In this document: in pieces, positions 51,067 to 59,210 of the stretch
Position numbering within the stretch: the stretch's first letter is position 1
How the letters are laid out: each line of letters opens with the position of its first letter
From: Dyella_B nitratireducens
Lineage (GTDB): Bacteria; Pseudomonadota; Gammaproteobacteria; Xanthomonadales; Rhodanobacteraceae
Assembly: GCF_049532905.1 (NCBI RefSeq)
Contig: NZ_CP064032.1
Location: 744,001 to 808,000, forward strand
Reading direction: 5' to 3'
Length of the DNA: 64,000 nt
Made by a program: the position numbers and the translations under genes
The notes under the pieces: generated by a model
Database searches by the model: none
The model's input: the letters and a program-made list of their open reading frames with translations, nothing else
Told to the model about the DNA's origin: nothing

Positions 51067-51368
51067 TTACGCTTTCGCATTACATCGTGTTGGGCGCGAT
51101 CCTGTTCTGCATCTCGGTGGCAGGGTTGTTCATCAACCGCAAGAACGTGATCGTGCTGCTGATGGCGATCGAGTTGATGCTGCTCGCCGTCAACATCAAC
51201 TTCGTGGCCTTCTCGCGCTTCAGTCATGACGTGGCGGGGCAGGTCTTCGTGTTCTTCATCCTCACAGTGGCTGCGGCGGAATCCGCCATCGGCCTGGCGA
51301 TCCTGGTCCTGCTGTTCCGTAACCGCAGCACGGTCAACGTCGCCGAAATCGACAGCATGAAGGGTTGA
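51063..51368 (+). CDS. nuoK: NADH-quinone oxidoreductase subunit K
   Basis: A 101-residue subunit with three helices. Conserved glutamates lie in the membrane (IVLLMAIELMLLAVNINFVAF; VAAAESAIGLAILVLLFRN). It overlaps nuoJ and ends 5 bp before the nuoL ATG. Confidence 0.97.
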   Translation: MITLSHYIVLGAILFCISVAGLFINRKNVIVLLMAIELMLLAVNINFVAFSRFSHDVAGQVFVFFILTVAAAESAIGLAILVLLFRNRSTVNVAEIDSMKG

Positions 51369-51373
51369 GCATC

Positions 51374-53416
51374 ATGGAACTTTCCTCCTCCATCCTGTTG
51401 ACCATTGCGCTGGCGCCGCTCGTCGGTTGCCTGCTGGCCGGATTCTTTGGCAAGCAGATCGGCCGCGCCGGTGCGCATAGCGTTACCATCCTCGGTCTGC
51501 TGATCTCTTGCGGCCTGTCGTTCTACGTGCTGTACCAGATCACCGCTGGTGGGGCTCCGGTTTACAACCACAACATCTACACCTGGTTCGAGATCGGTAA
51601 ATACACCGCCAGCGTCGGTTTCCTCATTGATCGCCTCACCGCGATGATGATGGTAGTCGTCACCTTCGTGTCGCTGCTGGTGCATGTGTACACCATCGGC
51701 TACATGGCGGATGACGACGGCTATCAACGCTTCTTCAGCTATATCTCGTTGTTCACCTTCTCGATGTTGATGCTCGTGATGAGCAACAACTTCCTCCAGC
51801 TGTTCTTCGGCTGGGAAGCGGTGGGCCTGGTGTCGTATCTGCTGATCGGCTTCTGGTACAAACGCCCGACGGCGATCTTCGCCAACCTCAAGGCATTTAT
51901 CGTCAACCGCGTGGGCGATTTCGGTTTCCTGCTGGGTATCGCGGCGATCCTGTACTTCCTGGGTACGCTGGACTACGCCACGGCGTTTGGTGCTGCGCCG
52001 ACGCTCGTGGGCAAGACGCTGACGCTTACCCAGAGCATCCACTGGGATGCGGCCACGGTGATCTGCATCCTGCTGTTCATCGGTGCCATGGGTAAGTCCG
52101 CACAGGTGCCGTTGCACGTGTGGCTGCCCGACTCGATGGAAGGCCCAACCCCGATCTCCGCACTGATCCACGCCGCGACGATGGTGACCGCCGGTATCTT
52201 CATGGTGGCCCGCATGTCGCCGCTGTACGAGCTGTCGGAAACTGCGCTGAGCGTGGTGCTTGTCATCGGCGCTACCGGTGCGTTGTTCACCGGTCTGATC
52301 GGCATCGTGCAGAACGACATCAAACGCGTGGTGGCGTACTCCACGCTGTCGCAGCTGGGCTACATGACGGTTGCGCTGGGCGTGTCCGCCTACGCTGGCG
52401 CGGTGTACCACTTGATGACGCACGCCTTCTTCAAGGCGCTGCTGTTCCTCGGTGCAGGTTCGGTGATCATCGCCATGCACCATGAGCAGGACATGCGCTA
52501 CATGGGCGGCTTGCGCAAGTACATGCCGATCACCTGGATCACGATGTGGATCGGTGCGCTGGCGCTGTGCGGTGTGCCGTTTTTCTCGGGTTTCTATTCG
52601 AAGGACTCGATCATCGATGCCGTACATGAGTCGCATCGCTGGGGTTCGGGTTACGCGTATTTCTGTGTGGTGATCGGTGCCTTCGTGACGGCAACCTATA
52701 CGTTCCGTCAGATGTACATGACCTTCCACGGCAAGGAGCGCTTCAAAGTGGTCGAGCATCACGGCCATCACGATGCGCATGCTCACGATGATCACCATGA
52801 CGATCATGATCATCATGAGCCAGGCGTGTTGCATCATCCGCCCAAAGAGTCGCCGTGGGTGGTGACGTTGCCGCTGATCCTGCTGGCCATTCCGTCGCTG
52901 TTGGTGGGTCTCTTCACCGTCCAGCCGATGCTGTTTGGCAACTGGTTCGGTGGTGCCATCCATGTGGATGAAGCCAATAATGTGCTCGGCGAAATTGGCA
53001 AGGAATTCCATGGTTCGCTGGCAATGGCGCTGCAAGGCTTTACCCAGCTGCCGTTCTTCTTGGTGCTGGCGGCGTTCATCATCACGACGTACATCTACCT
53101 GTTCAATCCGTCGGTGGCCGACAAGATCAAGAGTGCGCTCAAGCCGATCTGGGTAATCCTCGACCGCAAATACTGGGTCGATGACATCTACTTCGCGATC
53201 TTTGCGCGCGGCGGCGTAAAGCTGGGACGCATGTTCTGGAAGGGCGGTGACGCCGCCGTGATCGACGGCGTGCTGATCGACGGTTCGGCAAGTCTGGTGC
53301 AGCGTATCGCCGCGGGCGCGCGCCGTATCCAGTCTGGTTATCTGTACCACTATGCCTTTGCGATGATCCTCGGACTGATCCTGCTTCTGGGCGGGTATTG
53401 GTTGATCGGGCAATAA
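51374..53416 (+). CDS. nuoL: NADH-quinone oxidoreductase subunit L
   Basis: A 680-residue antiporter-like subunit of the membrane arm with about 16 helices and the long lateral helix near its C-terminus. Conserved parts are FGWEAVGLVSYLLIGFW, AMGKSAQVPLHVWLPDSMEG, PTPISALIHAATMVTAGIF and IVQNDIKRVVAYSTLSQLGYM. A His/Asp-rich loop at about residues 460-490 is unusual (see findings). The ATG at 51374 is preferred over a TTG at 51365 overlapping nuoK. Confidence 0.97.
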   Translation: MELSSSILLTIALAPLVGCLLAGFFGKQIGRAGAHSVTILGLLISCGLSFYVLYQITAGGAPVYNHNIYTWFEIGKYTASVGFLIDRLTAMMMVVVTFVSLLVHVYTIGYMADDDGYQRFFSYISLFTFSMLMLVMSNNFLQLFFGWEAVGLVSYLLIGFWYKRPTAIFANLKAFIVNRVGDFGFLLGIAAILYFLGTLDYATAFGAAPTLVGKTLTLTQSIHWDAATVICILLFIGAMGKSAQVPLHVWLPDSMEGPTPISALIHAATMVTAGIFMVARMSPLYELSETALSVVLVIGATGALFTGLIGIVQNDIKRVVAYSTLSQLGYMTVALGVSAYAGAVYHLMTHAFFKALLFLGAGSVIIAMHHEQDMRYMGGLRKYMPITWITMWIGALALCGVPFFSGFYSKDSIIDAVHESHRWGSGYAYFCVVIGAFVTATYTFRQMYMTFHGKERFKVVEHHGHHDAHAHDDHHDDHDHHEPGVLHHPPKESPWVVTLPLILLAIPSLLVGLFTVQPMLFGNWFGGAIHVDEANNVLGEIGKEFHGSLAMALQGFTQLPFFLVLAAFIITTYIYLFNPSVADKIKSALKPIWVILDRKYWVDDIYFAIFARGGVKLGRMFWKGGDAAVIDGVLIDGSASLVQRIAAGARRIQSGYLYHYAFAMILGLILLLGGYWLIGQ

Positions 53417-53430
53417 GGGAAGCGAGCTCC

Positions 53431-54939
53431 ATGTTCAATCATCTGCTCAGCCTGCTGATCTGGCTGCCCATCGTCGGCGCGGTCCCCGTGTTGCTGGCCG
53501 GTTCCGGCCGCCCCAATGCGGCGCGCTGGATCTCTCTGCTGATGGCCATCCTCACTTTCGCCATCAGCCTGTTCCTCATCCCCCAGTACAACCCGGACGT
53601 TTCCGGGATGCAGCTGGTCGAAAGCCATGTGTGGATCGAATCGCTCAATGTCCACTATGGCTTAGGCATCGACGGCATTTCCGTAGCGCTGATCCTGCTG
53701 ACCACCTTCGTGGGCATCCTGGTGATCGTGGGTGCTTGGGAAGTCATCCAGGACAAGCCGCACCAATACATGGCAGCCATGCTGGTGCTCGAAGGCCTGA
53801 TGATCGGCGTGTTCTGCGCCACCGACGCTTTGCTGTTCTATGCGTTCTTCGAAGCGATGCTGATCCCGATGTTCATCCTCATCGGCATCTGGGGTGGTCC
53901 GCGTCGCGTTTACGCTACCTTGAAGTTCTTCATCTACACGTTCTTCGGCTCGATCTTCATGCTGATCGGCCTGATCTACCTGTACCTGAAGGCAGGGACG
54001 TGGGATCTGCACGCGCTGCAGGCGCTGCCGCTGTCGCTGACCGAGCAGAGCTGGCTGTTCTTCGCCTTCCTGATCGCGTTTGCGGTGAAGGTGCCGATGG
54101 TGCCGGTGCACACATGGTTGCCGGATGCGCACGTGGAAGCGCCCACCGGTGGTTCGGTGGTGCTGGCGGCGGTGATGCTGAAGATCGGCGGATACGGCTT
54201 CCTCCGTTTCAGCCTGCCGATCGTGCCGGATGCCTCGCATCAATTCGCGTGGGTCGTGATCCTGCTCAGCCTGATCGCCGTGGTCTACATTGGCTACGTC
54301 GCGCTGGTGCAGGAGGACATGAAGAAGTTGGTGGCCTATTCGTCCGTGGCACACATGGGCTTTGTCACCCTGGGTATCTTCATCGCCTTCATGCTGGTGC
54401 GTGATCAGGGCAACACCGATGCCGCGCGCCTGGGCATGCAGGGCGCGATGGTGCAAATGATCTCGCACGGTTTCGTCTCGGGCGCGATGTTCTCGTGCAT
54501 CGGCGTGCTGTATGACCGGCTGCACACCCGCCTGATCAAGGATTACGGTGGCGTGATCAACGTCATGCCGTGGTTCGGCTTCTTCTACGTGCTGTTCGCG
54601 ATGGCCAACTGCGGTCTGCCGGGCACCAGCGGATTCGTGGGCGAGTTCATGGTGATCCTGGCCAGCTTCAGCGCTAATCCGTGGATCGCGTTGTTCGCCG
54701 CGTTTACGCTGATCATCGGTGCGGCGTACACACTGTGGCTGGTCAAGCGCGTGCTATGGGGCGAAGTGACCAACTCGCATGTGGCAGAAATGAAAGACAT
54801 CAACGGCCGCGAGTGGCTGGTGCTGGGCGCGTTCGCCGCGTTGACGATACTGATCGGCGTCTGGCCGGAACCGCTGACCCACCTGATGAACATTTCGGTG
54901 AACCAGCTGGTGCAAGTACTTGCTATTCACAAGGTCTGA
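53431..54939 (+). CDS. nuoM: NADH-quinone oxidoreductase subunit M
   Basis: A 502-residue antiporter-like subunit with about 14 helices. Conserved parts are YGLGIDGISVALILLTTFVG, YAFFEAMLIPMFILIGIWGG, KVPMVPVHTWLPDAHVEAPT and KKLVAYSSVAHMGFVTLGIF. The ATG at 53431 has AAGGGAAGCGAG upstream. Confidence 0.97.
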   Translation: MFNHLLSLLIWLPIVGAVPVLLAGSGRPNAARWISLLMAILTFAISLFLIPQYNPDVSGMQLVESHVWIESLNVHYGLGIDGISVALILLTTFVGILVIVGAWEVIQDKPHQYMAAMLVLEGLMIGVFCATDALLFYAFFEAMLIPMFILIGIWGGPRRVYATLKFFIYTFFGSIFMLIGLIYLYLKAGTWDLHALQALPLSLTEQSWLFFAFLIAFAVKVPMVPVHTWLPDAHVEAPTGGSVVLAAVMLKIGGYGFLRFSLPIVPDASHQFAWVVILLSLIAVVYIGYVALVQEDMKKLVAYSSVAHMGFVTLGIFIAFMLVRDQGNTDAARLGMQGAMVQMISHGFVSGAMFSCIGVLYDRLHTRLIKDYGGVINVMPWFGFFYVLFAMANCGLPGTSGFVGEFMVILASFSANPWIALFAAFTLIIGAAYTLWLVKRVLWGEVTNSHVAEMKDINGREWLVLGAFAALTILIGVWPEPLTHLMNISVNQLVQVLAIHKV

Positions 54940-54951
54940 TCGAGAACGCCC

Positions 54952-56391
54952 ATGCCGACTATCAACGACATTCTCATCATGCTGCCGGAATTTTTTCTGG
55001 TTGCGGCGGCGTGCGTTCTCTTGCTGGCGGACGCTTTCATGAAGCCGGCCGAGCGCGTCTACCTGCATTGGCTCTCCATCGGCGTGCTGCTGGTGACGGG
55101 TTACCTGGTGCTGCGCTATCAGCCCGAAGGCGCAGTCACTGCCTTCAACGGCATGTTCATTCGCGACGGTCTGGGCACCATCCTCAAACTGTTCGCGATC
55201 CTGTCGACCATCCTGGTCTTCATCTATGGCCGTCCGTATATGCTCGACCGCAAGTTATTTGCGGGCGAGTTCTACACACTCATGTTGTTCGCGGTGATCG
55301 GCGTCATGTTGCTGGTCTCGGCTGGCAATCTGGTGATGATCTACCTCGGCCTGGAATTGCTGACGTTGTCGTCATACGCATTGGTTGCGTTGAATCGTGA
55401 TTCCAGCTTGTCCTCCGAAGCTGCCATCAAGTACTTCGTGCTGGGCGCGCTGTCGTCGGGCATGCTGTTGTACGGCATGTCGATGATCTACGGCGCCACT
55501 GGCACGCTGGGTCTTGCTCAGTTGCATGAGGCGATCCCACACAGCGCGATGCCGCATCTCCTGGTATTCGGCCTGGTGTTCCTGATCATTGGCGTGGCGT
55601 TCAAGCTCGGCGTGGCGCCGTTCCACATGTGGATTCCGGATGTTTATGAAGGCTCGCCGACGGCGGTAACCGCCTTCATCGGCTCGGCTTCCAAGCTTGC
55701 CGCGTTCGGCATGGCGTTCCGCCTGCTGGCGACCGGTATGGGTGATTTGTCGCAGCACTGGCAGATGATGCTTGCCGTACTTGCCGTCATATCGCTGGCT
55801 ATCGGCAACGTGGTGGCCATCGTTCAAAGCAATCTCAAGCGTCTGCTTGCCTATTCGACCATCTCGCACATGGGCTACCTGCTGCTGGGTCTGGTCAACG
55901 CGGGGCCGGAAGGCTATTCCGCCGCCATGTTCTACGCGGTGAGCTATGCGCTGATGTCCACCGCAGCCTTCGGCGTGATTCTTGCGCTGAGCCGCGCCGG
56001 CTTCGAATGCGACAACATCGATGATTTCAAGGGCCTGAATCAGCGCGCGCCGTGGATGGCATTCCTGATGATGCTCGCGTTGTTCTCGCTGGCTGGCGTG
56101 CCGCCGCTGTTCGGGTTCTTCGCCAAGCTGCTCGTGCTGCAGGCTGCGATACATGCTGGCATGTTGTGGTTGGCGATCGTCGGCGCCGTGTTCGCGATCA
56201 TCGGCCTCTACTACTACCTGCGCGTGGTGAAGGTGATGTATTTCGACAAGCCGGAAGCCGGCACCGAAGTACGCGTCCAGCCTGATTTCACCCTGCGTCT
56301 GGTGTTGTCACTGAATGCATTGGTGCTGCTTGGCCTTGGTTTGTATTGGGGCCCGCTGTTGAGCTGGTGCAAGCAGGCATTTGTGGGCTGA
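54952..56391 (+). CDS. nuoN: NADH-quinone oxidoreductase subunit N
   Basis: A 479-residue antiporter-like subunit. Conserved parts are LGLELLTLSSYALVALNR, VAFKLGVAPFHMWIPDVYEG, NLKRLLAYSTISHMGYLLLG and LALFSLAGVPPLFGFFAKL. It is the last gene of the complete nuoA-N operon; no clear terminator follows before the tRNA promoter. Confidence 0.97.
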   Translation: MPTINDILIMLPEFFLVAAACVLLLADAFMKPAERVYLHWLSIGVLLVTGYLVLRYQPEGAVTAFNGMFIRDGLGTILKLFAILSTILVFIYGRPYMLDRKLFAGEFYTLMLFAVIGVMLLVSAGNLVMIYLGLELLTLSSYALVALNRDSSLSSEAAIKYFVLGALSSGMLLYGMSMIYGATGTLGLAQLHEAIPHSAMPHLLVFGLVFLIIGVAFKLGVAPFHMWIPDVYEGSPTAVTAFIGSASKLAAFGMAFRLLATGMGDLSQHWQMMLAVLAVISLAIGNVVAIVQSNLKRLLAYSTISHMGYLLLGLVNAGPEGYSAAMFYAVSYALMSTAAFGVILALSRAGFECDNIDDFKGLNQRAPWMAFLMMLALFSLAGVPPLFGFFAKLLVLQAAIHAGMLWLAIVGAVFAIIGLYYYLRVVKVMYFDKPEAGTEVRVQPDFTLRLVLSLNALVLLGLGLYWGPLLSWCKQAFVG

Positions 56392-56437
56392 GAGAAAAAT
56401 TTCTTCCCGCGAAAGAGAAAAAATAGCTGTCATGGTC

Positions 56438-56466
56438 TTGCAAGAATCCGGCCAAGTCGCTAACAT
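56438..56466 (+). promoter_or_regulatory. Sigma70-type promoter for the initiator tRNA
   Basis: TTGCAA (56438-56443), a 17-bp spacer and TAACAT (56461-56466). The transcript would begin a few bases before the tRNA 5' end at 56480. Confidence 0.6.
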
Positions 56467-56479
56467 TCTCGGACTCTGA

Positions 56480-56556
<77 letters not shown>

Positions 56557-56570
56557 CTACATCAGAAAAA

Positions 56571-56601
56571 ACGGCGATCTTGAAAAGATCGCCGTTTTTT
56601 T
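56571..56601 (+). terminator. Rho-independent terminator after the initiator tRNA
   Basis: ACGGCGATCTT-GAA-AAGATCGCCGT followed by seven T residues. It separates the tRNA unit from the rimP leader. Confidence 0.93.
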
Positions 56602-56702
56602 ATGCCTCAAGAAAATTTGCACCAAATGACGGCATGGCTGGGAATGCTGTTTACTGTCCAGTCTTCAACGCAATATTTGACCGATGGAAGGGCGATAAAT
56701 CA

Positions 56703-56731
56703 TTGCACCGCACCGTTCTGTTACGTATACT
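56703..56731 (+). promoter_or_regulatory. Strong sigma70-type promoter upstream of rimP
   Basis: TTGCAC (56703-56708), a 17-bp spacer and TATACT (56726-56731). Transcription should begin near 56738, about 250 bp before rimP. The remainder of the 434-bp gap between the tRNA and rimP (56602-56702) shows no feature. Confidence 0.7.
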
Positions 56732-56737
56732 TTGCAG

Positions 56738-56841
56738 ACTCTGTAGCGGTCAGAAGCGCGTATAAAGTCCCCCGGACGGGCGCGAATCGGCAGGCAATCA
56801 GATCTTTCTTGGACAAGAAAGCCTCCTAGCGAGGCTTTTTT
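56738..56841 (+). ncRNA. Candidate terminated leader or small RNA upstream of rimP
   Basis: A promoter-to-terminator unit of about 104 nt ending in AAGCCTC-CTAGC-GAGGCTT plus T-tract (56819-56841). There is no open frame with a ribosome binding site. A TTTCTTGGACAAGAAAG hairpin lies just before the terminator. It may be an attenuator in the rimP-nusA leader or an independent small RNA. The 5' end is inferred from the promoter. Confidence 0.45.
56819..56841 (+). terminator. First terminator in the rimP leader
   Basis: A 7-bp stem AAGCCTC/GAGGCTT with loop CTAGC, running into TTTTTT. Confidence 0.8.
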
Positions 56842-56939
56842 GTTGGGCGTAAGGATGCGAACGTGCGCTTCCGGGTGATAATCACCGGTTCGGGGCACAA
56901 GGAAAGGCCTGGCAGGGCGGCACATCGGCAAGGTAAGGG

Positions 56940-56964
56940 AATGGGCCGTTCGAGCCCATTTTTT
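56940..56964 (+). terminator. Second terminator, 27 bp before rimP
   Basis: AATGGGC-CGTTCGA-GCCCATT followed by a T-run. Being so close to the rimP start, it must be read through or antiterminated for the operon to be expressed from the upstream promoter. NusA, encoded just downstream, affects termination, so feedback is plausible. Confidence 0.75.
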
Positions 56965-56990
56965 GTTTCCCGTAACGGTATCGAGGAAGA

Positions 56991-57512
56991 GTGGACACAC
57001 AGGCGCTAGCACAACGCTTCACCGAGGTTTTGGCAGATCTCCAGCTGGAATGCATCGGTGTGGAATTCAGTCCTTCACAAGGGCAGAGCACGCTGCGTGT
57101 CTACATCGATACTGAAGGGCGCGAGGTCACCCTCGACGATTGCGAGGCAGCCAGCCGCGAACTCTCGGCGCTGCTCGATGTTGAAGATCCCATTCCCGGT
57201 CATTACGTGCTGGAAGTGTCTTCGCCCGGTATCGATCGTCCGCTGTTCACCGCCGGGCAGTTCGCAAAAGTGGCCGGACAGGAAGTGAAGGTTCTGTTGA
57301 AGGCGCCGCTGGAAGGGCGTCGCCGTCTGCGCGGCAAAGTTGTTTCGGTGGAAGGCGCGCAGATCGGTCTGGAAGCTGAAGGCAAAGTATTTCAGTTCGA
57401 GCACGACGCGGTGGAAAGCGCACGCATCGTGCCGGACTGGGCAGCGCTCGGTTACGTGCCGCAGCCCAAGCCCGGCGGTCGCAAGCCGAGCAAGAAGAAA
57501 GAGTCGAATTAA
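56991..57512 (+). CDS. rimP: Ribosome maturation factor RimP
   Basis: A 173-residue factor for 30S subunit assembly. Family marks are LECIGVEFSPSQGQSTLRVY, the TLDDCEAASRELSALLDVED stretch and YVLEVSSPGIDRPL. Start is GTG with GAGGAAG 2-8 bp upstream. The basic tail PGGRKPSKKKESN is somewhat longer than in E. coli. It opens the conserved rimP-nusA-infB-rbfA-truB-rpsO-pnp operon. Confidence 0.96.
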   Translation: MDTQALAQRFTEVLADLQLECIGVEFSPSQGQSTLRVYIDTEGREVTLDDCEAASRELSALLDVEDPIPGHYVLEVSSPGIDRPLFTAGQFAKVAGQEVKVLLKAPLEGRRRLRGKVVSVEGAQIGLEAEGKVFQFEHDAVESARIVPDWAALGYVPQPKPGGRKPSKKKESN

Positions 57513-57560
57513 AGGTCAATCTGTGATGGAACGCTGGACAGCGTTCACGGAGTGGTTGCA

Positions 57561-59066
57561 ATGAGCAAAGAGCTTTTGCTGGTCGTTGATGCGGTTGCCA
57601 ACGAAAAAGGCGTGTCGCGCGATGTGATCTTCCAAGCGATGGAAGCGGCGTTGGCGTCGGCGGCGAAAAAACGTTATCCGGATGAAGATCCGGATATCCG
57701 CGTCACCATCGATCGCAACTCGGGCGACTACGAGACGTTCCGCCGCTGGGAAGTGATCGCTGACGATGGTGAGATGGAATCTCCGTTCCGCCAGCTGCGC
57801 CTGATGGACGCTGAGGACGAAAGCCCGGGTTCGCAGATCGGTGATTTCGTCGAGCATCAGATTGAAAATGCCGAATTTGGCCGCATCGCTGCTCAGGCAG
57901 CCAAGCAGGTCATCGTGCAACGTGTGCGCGAAGCCGAGCGCCAGCAGGTGGTCGATGCGTTCAAGGACCGCGTGGGCGAACTGGTCACCGGCATCGTCAA
58001 GCGCGTCGAGCGCGGCAACGTCTACCTCGACCTCGGCGGTAATGCCGAAGCCTTTATTCCGCGCGACAAGACCATTCCGCGTGAATCGCATCGCGTCGGC
58101 GATCGCGTGCGCGGCTACCTGTTTGAAGTGAAATCCGAAGCACGCGGTCCGCAGTTGTTCGTGTCGCGCGCTGCGCCGGAATTCATGATCGAGCTGTTCA
58201 AGCTTGAAGTGCCGGAAGTTGGCCAGGGCCTCGTCGAGATCAAGGGCTGCGCCCGCGATCCGGGCGACCGCGCCAAGATCGCTGTGGTGGCGCACGACAC
58301 CCGTACCGATCCGATCGGCGCCTGCATCGGCATGCGTGGTTCGCGTGTGCAGGCGGTGTCGAACGAGCTCAACGGCGAGCGTGTGGACATCATCCTGTGG
58401 CACGAAAATCAGGCCCAGTACGTGATCAACGCCATGGCGCCGGCGGAAGTGCAGTCCATCATCATGGATGAAGACAAGCACTCGATGGACATCGCGGTAG
58501 CCGAGGACAAGCTCTCCCAGGCCATCGGCCGTGGCGGCCAGAATGTGCGCCTGGCCAGCAAGCTCACCGGCTGGCAGCTCAACGTGATGACCCAGGACCA
58601 GGTCGCTGCCAAGAGCGAAGCCGAGCAGGAGTCCGCCCGCCAGCTGTTCATGGACAAGCTGGAAGTGGACCAGGAAATTGCCAACATCCTGGTGCAGGAA
58701 GGTTTCTCCAGTGTTGAAGAAATCGCCTACGTGCCGAGCGCGGAACTGCTGGCCATCGAAGGCTTCGACGAAGACATCGTCGAAGAGCTGCGTGCCCGCG
58801 CCCGCGACTCGCTGCTGACCGAAGCGCTGGCAGTCGAGGAAAACCTCGACGATCACCAGCCTTCGCAGGAACTGCTGGACATGGATGGCATGGATGAATC
58901 AACGGCCTACGCGCTGGCAGAGCGCGGCGTCGTCACGATGGACGATCTGGGCGACCTCGCGGTCGACGACCTGATCGACATCGAAGGCATGGACGAAGAT
59001 CGTGCTGCAGCACTCATCATGGCGGCGCGTGCGCCGATGATTGCGCGGCTGGAGAAGGGCGGCTAA
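57561..59066 (+). CDS. nusA: Transcription termination/antitermination factor NusA
   Basis: A 501-residue RNA polymerase-binding protein. In order: N-terminal domain (SKELLLVVDAVANEKGVSRD), S1 domain (VGELVTGIVKRVERGNVYLDLG), KH1/KH2 (IGACIGMRGSRVQAVSNELNGE; AIGRGGQNVRLASKLTGW) and two acidic C-terminal repeats with helix-hairpin-helix motifs (ANILVQEGFSSVEEIAYV; TAYALAERGVVTMDDLGDLA). The ATG at 57561 has GGAGTGG upstream. Confidence 0.97.
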   Translation: MSKELLLVVDAVANEKGVSRDVIFQAMEAALASAAKKRYPDEDPDIRVTIDRNSGDYETFRRWEVIADDGEMESPFRQLRLMDAEDESPGSQIGDFVEHQIENAEFGRIAAQAAKQVIVQRVREAERQQVVDAFKDRVGELVTGIVKRVERGNVYLDLGGNAEAFIPRDKTIPRESHRVGDRVRGYLFEVKSEARGPQLFVSRAAPEFMIELFKLEVPEVGQGLVEIKGCARDPGDRAKIAVVAHDTRTDPIGACIGMRGSRVQAVSNELNGERVDIILWHENQAQYVINAMAPAEVQSIIMDEDKHSMDIAVAEDKLSQAIGRGGQNVRLASKLTGWQLNVMTQDQVAAKSEAEQESARQLFMDKLEVDQEIANILVQEGFSSVEEIAYVPSAELLAIEGFDEDIVEELRARARDSLLTEALAVEENLDDHQPSQELLDMDGMDESTAYALAERGVVTMDDLGDLAVDDLIDIEGMDEDRAAALIMAARAPMIARLEKGG

Positions 59067-59210
59067 CCGCGGGCGGCAGCGTCCCGGATGGGCGCGCCGG
59101 GAGACCGATGAGGTCTCCACCAAGGACGGAGGTGGCCGTGCAAGAACATGTTTAATAAAGAACGGTTTTGTACGGACGATAAGCGCGGGAACGGCGGAGA
59201 AAGAATCACG

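Noticed and set aside
51224..53413. Minus-strand open frame of 729 codons opposite nuoK, nuoL and the nuoM start
   Set aside because: It is a mirror of strong codon bias in nuoL: the translation is His/Arg/Gln-rich and low in hydrophobic residues, with no domain and no ribosome binding site.
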